64,000 nt of DNA from contig NC_092661.1 of NCBI RefSeq assembly GCF_032118995.1, forward strand, positions 5,086,501-5,150,500, in the 5' to 3' direction. Every line of letters begins with the position of its first letter. The first letter of the stretch is position 1. Below, one piece after another: positions 1-9,700 of this stretch. This stretch comes from Asterias amurensis (Eukaryota; Echinodermata; Asteroidea; Forcipulatida; Asteriidae). The translations under genes and the position numbers were made by a program. The notes under the pieces were generated by a model. It was not told where the DNA came from. It searched no databases and was given only the letters and a program-made list of their open reading frames with translations.

Positions 1-550
1 TTTCTACCCTGCCCTGCATCTATGCTCCGATCCTTCTTTCTGACAATCTGACAAATTTAACCACACCTTCCTTGCTTGACGGTTAAGTTTTTTAGCGTTG
101 GAACGTACGTAGTTCCGTTCGTAGTTCTTGATACTAACCTTTTCATCTCAGACAACAAACAGACAATTTCTCAAACTCTTGAAATTATCAAAATATTGAC
201 AATGACCACTAATTCATATGCAAAGAACGAAACAAAAGAACTTACCAAAAGTATCACTAAAACTCTATTCCTGCTGTCGATCGTAACTCGTTTTTCACAG
301 AAAGTTGTTGCTGCAGATTTAATTTTTCGAGGTCATGGTATTTGACAACAGAGGGCGCTATACCAAAATAGACGCTCATCGGCCGTTTTCGAAACCACGG
401 ACAAAAAATAATTGGGCTCGGGCTTGGACCCCGCACGCCTATAGTTTTTGGTGCTATGTCTCTGCCGGAGACCCGCAAGGACAAAAGACTGGTACTTGCT
501 TTTCTGAACCAGTGATTTCATTGGATACAATCATTTCATTCGATAAACGA

Positions 551-672
551 TAAGAGCCCAATTTCACAACAATTTTGCATTAGCATGAAATATCTTCCTT
601 GAGAAAAACGGAATACCAACCAAATTTCCATGTGATTCTATACAGGATAAGCAAACAACACCTGAATACCAG
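551..672. repeat. Fragment of the CCCAATTTCATAG repeat (family M8)
   Basis: Matches the 18678 and 49466 copies through GCCCAATTTCA, AGCATGAAAT and ACCAACCAAATTTCCA, with truncations. Confidence 0.55.
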
Positions 673-1659
673 TATCGTAGGAGGTCCTGTTTTCGAGGTG
701 TCCCTAAAATCGTGGCAAATTTTTTACCTCTCTGTGCGCGATGTAAACAGTCCCTAGATGAAAATTGTGTGGTTTTATTTGCCAAGCAAAGAGTCTCCTC
801 TCCCCCTTGACCAAAACTTAGAAACACGTAGTCGTAAGGCTCCACTGGTCATTTGCACTTGCAAATGCAAAAAGTTTGGTACTTTAGGCATTTCTACAAG
901 GTACAAAAATATGTCATAATGTTGAGGCCATATAAAAATATTTGCCCACCGAAAAAGTTTCATCAAACGCTATTTCAATTCACAATTCATGATGATCAAA
1001 ATCATGTGACTGAATGTTTTGCTGAGCATTCTTGAAAAAAAATACCGAGGCTTAAAGAAGCCATGTGCCTTATATCATTTTCTAATATTTTTGGAGATTT
1101 TTATTTTGTAACCCTCGTATCAATACTATTATTAATATTAAAATTTAAACATCAGCTTGTTGATTCAATTATCACTGTTTATTTATACGCTTTATTATAA
1201 ATATGAGAAGAAAAACAAGAAAAAAAAAAATCAGATTTGGAAGCCAGTAATTATTCACACTTTATATATATATATTTTTGTGTGTGCAAGTTTCCATGGT
1301 AATTTTAAAAATTAATTATAAAAAAAATATTTTGAATAAAATGAAGGCAACTGCTGGCTATACAGTCATACACAGAGTCTCAAAGAACACTTGAAGTCAC
1401 TGCAGATGTTTCTTCCATGCATGGCTTCACCGGGAAACCATACTTTCTCGTTTGCCGTGAAAACAGGAAAAACTCAAAACAAATGGGGCCAGTTGAAGTT
1501 TTCGAAGATCGGTGTGTGGTGTGAACATTTCAATGTCCATCAAGTTTTAATACATGTTTGCATACTTAATATTAACAAATGAAGATAATTAGGGCATCGG
1601 TTGATATATGGCATCATTATTTTTTTTCCAATTCAAAGAAAAAGGCATAATAGCGTGAA

Positions 1660-1752
1660 AACTGGTAAGCAGAGGATATAACAAGCAATATGAAACAAAT
1701 GGAAATCTGGTTGGTGAACCTGTTTTTACCATGGAAGAAATCTCATGCTAAG
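1660..1752. repeat. Right-half fragment of repeat family M8
   Basis: Contains GAAATCTGGTTGGT, CTGTTTTTACCATGG and AAATCTCATGCTAAGC, matching the right part of the 18678-18898 copy. Confidence 0.55.
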
Positions 1753-1853
1753 CCCACTCCACCCCCTTCACCAACGGCATTAACGAATACATGAAAACAG
1801 ATAAGTCTGCCCTTTGGGTTGTTCCGTGCGTTGGGATCAAAATAATGACGCCC

Positions 1854-1989
1854 AGCAACCACGTGACCGAAGAAAACTGGTCGTCCCTGGTGGCGCAATC
1901 TCTCTCAAAACACAACTTTGATGTTGGGAGAGCTCTGATCGAGAGAGTTGCGAAATAGTGACCAGTTTTATTTGGCCACGTGGTTGCTG
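1854..1989. repeat. Foldback element with CACGTG-bearing arms
   Basis: The left arm around 1854-1882 and right arm around 1960-1989 are imperfect inverted copies (CAGCAACCACGTG with CACGTGGTTGCTG; AACTGGTC with GACCAGTT). An inner inverted pair sits around CGCAATCTCTC and GAGAGTTGCG. Confidence 0.6.
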
Positions 1990-3466
1990 ACTGCCATTTG
2001 TTTCCAAATGCAATACAACCCGATGGGCAGCTGAGACACAAAATGGCTTCTAGTTGCAAATTGTCACAACTCTCCTCCCAATGGCTCTGATGTAGGGATA
2101 CCAAGTCACACTCCTTTTTCGTTTGACCCTGATCGGGTGGGGTAATTCTTTCAAGACTATCTGGTGGGAATAACAAGACAATACAAACGGTTCTGGAACG
2201 GATTTGGGAGCCTGACCCCGAGAAGCGTGACCAGGAGTAAATACTAAATCTCATTTGCTTTCTTCTTTCATAATTTATTCTAAGTAAGTTTGACCCTAGA
2301 CTTGACTCAAGTCCCGATCCCGTGCTCAGGAAACTACTGTTTTTTTTATTGATGCTCTGCTTTCCCCAACCTGTTCCGCATGCTCGGGACCACATTTGGA
2401 CGGCGACGAGCGCGCACTGTACTGTGTATGCTACGTGTTGCTTTATAGTAATTAGTTGGGGGTGATGCATAGGGACCTCTCACACGAGAATGGGACTTGA
2501 ATCAAGTCTAGTTTGACCCCTGCTTACCTGGGTTATTGTGACTCAGAATATGGGTCATACAGAGATGAAAAAAGTGGTCAAGCAAAAAATTAATATAATT
2601 TTAGGGAAACATGAGTCGTTTTGTTTCAAAGTTGTACGATGATATACACTTTTATTTTCCGGCTTATTTGGGCCTGTCACATTTCCAGGTACACTATGAT
2701 CTGGAATCCGTGTTAAAATCCCACGTTAACCCTTTCCGGGTTAGCATGATTGGTGAGATAAGTGTCGAGATCCCTACAATAAATTCACGATTAATAATTA
2801 CTCTTTTTCTCTTACAGCTAGTTTATGGTAAAATCGGCCAAACAATTTTATCCAGCTTATTTCACACTTTTGCACACAGACATGAAAAAAATCGTCACAA
2901 ATATTTACCAGTTCGTTATGACAACAATAAACCAATCGAGGCGCGCAAGTGCTGGGCGCCGCCATGCAGTCTTTGACCCCTAACTCGCCTAAGACGCAAG
3001 CACCCTTTTCAAGAGTATTCGGTTTCTATTTTGTTTCTACATTGGTATATCATGATGTCCTGCTAAGAAAATTGTGTAAGTCGTTGAGGAAAACATCTTA
3101 TTTCCATAAAGCGTGAAAGGGAACATGATTTCCTCATGAAATTGACCTTAAAGATTGCTAATTACCACCGAATTTAAATATGCAAATAATTATTGCAAAA
3201 CTTTTGCAATTTGTGTGACGATCGACATGAAACAAAAATTTTGTCTAAATCTGGTACTCTAAATGTCTTTGTGCACAAAACTAGGCACATGTACACGCAG
3301 CAGTGGCGCGTGGTACTCAACACTGTCTTGTGCGCCCGGTGCGCGTCGGATTGGTCTATACAAGAAACTGATTTTCAAATATCACTACCCTACAATCTCT
3401 TTCCAATAATTATTTAAAAAGGTTATTCAGATCGGCTGAATACTGAATATTTTTTAGCAAAACTGT

Positions 3467-3729
3467 CTAGCCACGGCCCATCATATACAGCAAGCAGCCT
3501 GGCTCATCAATGGCTTCCAAGTCTCCAGCCTTTACATCGTAGAGTCTGCACTGACCCGAAGTCGTGACGTAGTCGAAATACAAACACTCGTTATTCTTCT
3601 TGCAACTCAGGAAACATTGCATTGGTGACCTCGAGGTAACTTCATCTAACAGAGGGCCTGGGTCGTTTACACATTTCCCGTTGTAGAGCAAGGTGGACAT
3701 GCACGACTTGGTGAATGAAGGCTCCGTAA
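3467..3729 (-). CDS. Gene A exon 5: PAN/apple domain and stop
   Basis: It encodes a Cys-rich module with MQCFLSCKKNNECLYFDY and SGQCRLYDVKAGDL and ends MMGRG-stop. The pattern C...C...C...C...C...C fits PAN/apple; one extra Cys (NGKC) is present compared with B and C. The acceptor at 3729 (CAG) is phase 1. A second phase-1 acceptor at 3738 would add three residues. The open frame runs further upstream, so the exact start is the least certain boundary of gene A. Confidence 0.78.
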
Positions 3730-6700
3730 CTGACTTAACTTGGGTTTTAAATAAAGGAACAAAAGTGGGTCTACCGTTAGTAAACGTCAAAACAGTGGTT
3801 TCATGTGGACACAAACACACATAACTTGCACAAAAAACTTCGAACAGGTATAATACGCAAACCATAGCCTTCGTCCCGTTTACACGGACGGAAAGTTAGT
3901 CGTACATTGGACGCGTACTGAGTGAGTGACTGCCTTTATTTTCAGGGCGGCCACACAGTCGACTGCTGTGCCCCTGGCACAGATTTTAGATTATGACCCG
4001 GGCACAATTAGTTATGACGTCATCTTGATAGAAAAGGGCCAAGCTATTTCAATGAACCTGATTAGAGTGATCTATGAACTGATGGGAAGTCTCACAAATT
4101 CGGAAAAATCTATACTCCGCCCGCGGCAATAAAATACAAAGCAAGAACAGTTCTCGAAAACACATAAACTATGCAAGTTGATACACACATAATGTTATTG
4201 CAGACCATGTATTCAAAGTTTTTCTTACTTGTTGTTTTAGGGCATTCCTCTTCCGGGCGGACCTCTTCAACCATTACTTCACACAGACTTATTTTGACAC
4301 CATCTAATGCTGTCGCATTAGCCTTGTTGTCCACACTGACGTACCGGGTAATTACAGGCGGGTCGCAAACAACCTGTATGTGTACCCCAGGGATCGATGC
4401 TTGGTCCCATGTCACTGCTGACCCACACACGGCATTGTTGAAAATGTCGCTGTCTATGCCTACCCTCACAAGAGCACCAGTCAAACGACCCTCTGTAAGT
4501 AAATTAATAATTATCTATCGGCAGACTAGACCCACATCCCACAGGTAACCATTTATTTCCTTCTTCCTTGCTTTATTTTTTAATTATCTCTTGTTGTGAT
4601 CAACTGAAACATTCAACTTCAAGGCAGCCACCATCGATTGTAATATAAGTCTGTCAAACATTGTCACTTAAAAACGCCGATGCTATACTGTTAAGCGAGG
4701 CAGGTGTTAGAACAGGTTCAACACTCAAACGAGCGCTGGATGGTGCGAGTAAATGATTTTTGTATTACAGTTATTTTGTTAGCCTTCGAGAAAATCTTTG
4801 CTAGGGTCGAAACGTCAGGCCATTAACTATTTTTGACATGAATCCCATAATACCGTACAGGTCATTTTGGTTGCAGCAGCTAATTCTTTTTTCCCCCAGG
4901 AAGTTAGTTGTTTTACGTTTTTTTGTTCCATTCTTACGCAAGAATGTACTTGCTTTTGCTTGGGTGATTTAAAGGCAGTGGACACTATTGGTAATTACTC
5001 AAAAACTTAGTACGAGTAATGGGGAGAGGTTGATAATATAAAACATTGTATGAAACGGCTCCCTCTGAAGTAACATAGTTTTTTAGAAAGAAGTAATTTT
5101 CCACGAATTTGATTTCGAGACCTCAGATTTAGAATTTGAGGTCTCGAAATCAACCATCTGATAGCACACAACTTCGTGTGACAAGTGTGTTTTTCTTTCA
5201 TTACTATCTCGCAACTTCGACGACCATTTGAGCTCAAATTTTCACAGGTTTGTTATTATTTTTATGTGTATGTTGAGATACATTAAGTGAGAAGACTAGT
5301 CTTTGACAATTACCAATAGTGTCCAGTGTCTTTAAAACAAACGGTGTAGTAAAACTTACTAATGCCGTCACCTCTCTTGACGATGGTGATGCGACCGAGA
5401 AGATGGTCGGCTCCCAAGTCCACCTTCCACCAGGCATGAGGACTGAACTCTAAAATAAATTTTATATTGATTATTTTTACTGGATCAATAGGAAACTTTT
5501 GAACACTAGGTGGCAGCAGACTTACCAGGTAAAATGTTCATAGTAATTAAATGTTCATAATAAAGAACTAAACGATGTAAAATACTTTGACATTTTGACC
5601 GACGACTAATCAATTATTCATCCATGCTCTCACTGAAACGATAATTATTTTCGTGACTCTTTTACTCTTTCTCAAAAACTAAAAAAAACTCTCAGCAAGT
5701 AATATTTTAAGGGAAACTTTCCATCATTATCTCCAAACCGTGTTATGTAAATCTTTGGATATTGTGTTTTGTGTTAGTTACAACAAATACCCAGACCCTT
5801 GAGGAACACGTTGCCGTGGATCAGGCGAGTTGGTATTTGAAAAGCGTTTGAAACCATTGTTATGAAATGCATAATTTATGGTTAGATAGATAATTTAAAA
5901 GTAGAATAATAATCCACTCAAAAATGCCTCGAAACTGCACGGTTTTTGTTGGACGTCGCGAACTAACACGGTCGGCCATTTTATAGTCGAAATGTTGACT
6001 CCACAGAATGGCCGACCGTGTTTGTTCGCGACTTTTAAGGAAAACCGTGCAATTTCGAAGCAAGTTTATGTGGATCAATATATATTCTACTTTCAAATCA
6101 TCTATCTAACCGTACGCATTTTATAACAAACGGTTTCATAAACGCTTTGATAAGACCAACTCAACCGATCCAAGGCAACGGGTTCTTTAAAGCATAGTTC
6201 CGCAACTTACTGGTAAGAGAGCAGGTGAAGTCATTTACGAGTGTTCTTGAGTCGCCATCTATGGCTAGATCCGCTGTAAGAAAAGCTGTAACGTGATAGT
6301 AATTTGATTCCTGGCTGGCAGTTTTCCCAAGAAGATCCACGGCTGTGGAAGAAAAACACATTAATTAAAGAGACGTGTTTGTTCTTTGTTTTTACGGTGG
6401 GGGCGTTTTCAACTCTCGGTGATAATTTTTACAACAAACAGGGCGATTCAAGACTTACCCCCTAAACACTATCCGGGACGATATTTTTTTCTCTAAACCA
6501 GAAATTGCATCTAACCCCCAAAAAGTTAACTTGTCATGTAGCTGAAAGGCACTGAACACCATTATGATTGGTAGTAACTCTAAATAATTATTAGCACACA
6601 AAACTTAACTGGTAACGAGCAATGGAGAGCTGTTGATAATATTAAACTTTGTGGGAAGTGTTCCTCTGAAATATTGTAGTTTTTGACAAATAATTAATTT

Positions 6701-9700
6701 TCTTGTAAGCAAATTAATACGGATCGAGAGCAGGTGGAATATTAGCTAACCAGAGACTCCACAAACATTTTTCAACCATCGATGTCAAAGCGTTTGACTT
6801 GTGTCCTTGAGCAAGATACTTTACTATTGCTTCTCTTCACCCAGGGGGTATAAATGGGTACCTGCGAGGGTAGAGGTTGATAATTTATGTAAATGAAGGA
6901 TACTTTGGAGCGAGGTTAACTGTTGACCAGGTTGTATACTCCCAAGGGAGCTGAGAAACATTAAAGGAACACGTTGCCTTGGATCGGTCGAGTTGGTCTT
7001 TGAAAAGCGTTTGTAACCGTTTTTTATAAAATGCATATGGGTAGAAAGATGTTGTAAAAGTAGAATACAATGATCCACACAAACATGCCTCGAAATTGCG
7101 TGGTTTTCCTTTTACCTCGTCGACTAACACGTCGGCCATTTATGGGGGTCAAAATTTTGACTCCCATAAATGGCCGACCATGTTAGTTCGCACAGTAGAA
7201 GGAAAACCACGCAATTTCGAGGCAAACTTGTGTGGATCATTGTATTCTACTTTTATAACATCTTTCCAACCATATGCATTTTATAAAAAACGGTTACAAA
7301 CGCTTTTGTTTTGACCAACTCGTCCGATCCAAGGCAACGTGTTCCTTTAAGAGTGATGTTATTGGCCCTATGACCAGGGCACTAATGTAAAGAATTGGTT
7401 ATCATTATTATTATTAATTGAACGGTAATCATTTTAATCAAACAAGTGTACGCTCTGGCACAGAAATGACAAACGAGTGTTTAAATAACTTTGGCACGTG
7501 GGGAATCTTACATGACAAATCGAAGGCACGTGGTGGATTTCACACAGAGTTAAGACTAGTCTTATCTCGAGTTTTGACGAGTTACTCGATCAAACTTGAG
7601 ACTATTCATGCGGTTTTACTTTACATCTCATACGACTAGTCATAGCTTAGAACTAGACCTAATAATGTTTAACTCTTTGTGAAATCGACCCAGGTTTTTC
7701 GATAGAATTTCAGTATTAACTTAATTCAATTCAATTCAATTCAATTCAATTCAATATACATTTATTTCCACAAAACATTTCCACAATATTATAGTAATAC
7801 ATACAGGTATATATAAATGATAGAATTAAAAAGAAGAATAAACTGGCGGAAAACGCGTGGAGGCAAGGCCCAAAATAAGCCAGGTAGCTTGTAGCGGCTT
7901 GCCTTCACATAACAAAATAGATAAACTAAAGGTAAATGCTTAGGACAAAACATAGCCGAAACAGACAGACAGACAGACCGTCAAACAGACAGACAGACAG
8001 ACGGACATACATACATACGAACTACTGGAGAAAATGACAATGACAAAGTAAGCGAAAACTACAATGAGAATATAGGTATATAAACTATGTCACATACTGG
8101 GAAATAAGGAACTTTTTATAAGATATTTTGAACCTAGCCACAGAGGATGAGGTTTGGATAGTCTGGTCAACCGAATTCCAAAGACGAGGACCATAGTGAC
8201 GGAGAGTGTTTGATGTGTATGATGTGCGTGTGAAAGAGACATGCATGTTGTTACTAGATCTAGTGTTGTGGTTATGGACGTCTTTATTAAAGGTGAAGTA
8301 AGACGTGAAAAGGCGAGGAAGGAGGTTATGAGTGTATTCGTACATGAAGGTGCCTGTTTGAGATTTATTAATGTCGGAAAGTGTAAGGGTGTGCAATTTG
8401 ATAAAAAGAGGTAATGTGTGATCACGTGGTTTGGAGAGTGTTGCCAGCCGGATGGCTCTTTTTTGAATGATCATAAGAGAGTGGAGTTTACTGGTGTTAG
8501 TGCGTGCCCAAACTTATAATCTGTTTAGTTTTTAATAATTAAATAACATATTGTACCTAATGTTCTCAAACTGTCCTGCAGAGGTGAAGTGTTGGAATTA
8601 TTGAGAAAGACACTTATTTCGCATAAAAAAAGCTAACAAGATTACGATTTTACGATTCCCTCGTGTACAAAACATTGCGCTGCCGCGAGCCAGCAATGAC
8701 GGCGCGGCAACAGGCAGCGTGCAGCACTTGAGTGTATGGTACGTACGGTCTATAAGGTTTCGCATTGCTCGTCGTTCTATCAATTCAAGTTTGAATAGAG
8801 TGCTGTTTATATTTAAACGTGTGTCGTGTGGCAAATTATAGCCGAACGATTTCCACTTCAAATAGTTAATTAACACATTTTTTTTTATACAAGGCAAATA
8901 AAGCAAACTTCAACTGTGGGCAGGGCGAAACAGTGTGTGAAACGACTCTAAGTTGTCCTAGATAACACTTGGAAAAACAAAATAACAAAGCCGGTTCTTG
9001 AAGGCAGTGTACACTATTGGTAATTACTCAAAATAATTATTATCATATAAACCTTACTTGATTACGAGTAATGGGGAGAGGTTGATAATATAAAACATTG
9101 TGAGAAATGGCTCCCTCTGATGGTATGTAGTTTTTGAGAAAGAATTATAAGTTCCACGAATTTGATTTCGAGACCTCAGATTTAGAATTTGAGGTCTCGA
9201 AATCAAGCATCTGAAAGCAAACAACTTCGTGCTGTGATGTTTGTTAGCAGGGGAACATGGGTGGGATGGGGGGCTTGTCAATTAGTTGTTTTACCATGGT
9301 TTGTTACAATTATATGTCAATTGTTTGGTTTACATACGATGAATATACAATCAAAGCTTAAAGGAACACGTTGCCTTGGATCGGACGAGTTGGTCTATAA
9401 AAAGCGTTTGTAACCGTTTTTTATAAAATGCATATGGTTGGAAAGATGTTTTAAAAGTAGAATACAATGATCCACACAAGTTTGCCTCGAAATTGCGTGG
9501 TTTTCCTATTACTTTGCGAACTAACACGGTCGGCCATTTATGGGAGTCAAAAATTTGACTCCCATAAATGGCCGACCGTGTTAGTCGACGAGGTAAAAGG
9601 AAAACCGTGCAATTTCGAGGCATGTTTGTGTGGATCATTGTATTCTACTTTAACAACATCTTTCTACCTATATGCATTTTATAAAAAACGATTACAAACG

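Larger units (their letters stand above)
1..3466. other. Left flank without a recognisable gene
   Basis: AT-rich non-coding DNA. It holds fragments of the GGGCCCAATTTCATAG repeat (551-672, 1660-1752) and a foldback at 1854-1989 whose arms carry AACCACGTG. A TA run lies at 1263-1276. No coding signal could be supported, and the longest open frame falls on the foldback. Confidence 0.6.

Noticed and set aside
1748-2470. Longest open frame of the window (240 codons, minus strand)
   Set aside because: It spans a foldback with inverted CACGTG arms, has no recognisable domain and shows no splice or codon pattern of a gene.
4171-4548. Plus-strand frames opposite FTL exon 4 (also 21313-21687 and 34029-34538)
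   Set aside because: They are antisense shadows of the real exons; the minus strand carries the conserved FTL motifs and splice sites.
5007-5237. Repeated frames reading LISRPQILNLRSRNQIRGK
   Set aside because: They come from the central palindrome of MITE family M1 in many copies; non-coding.
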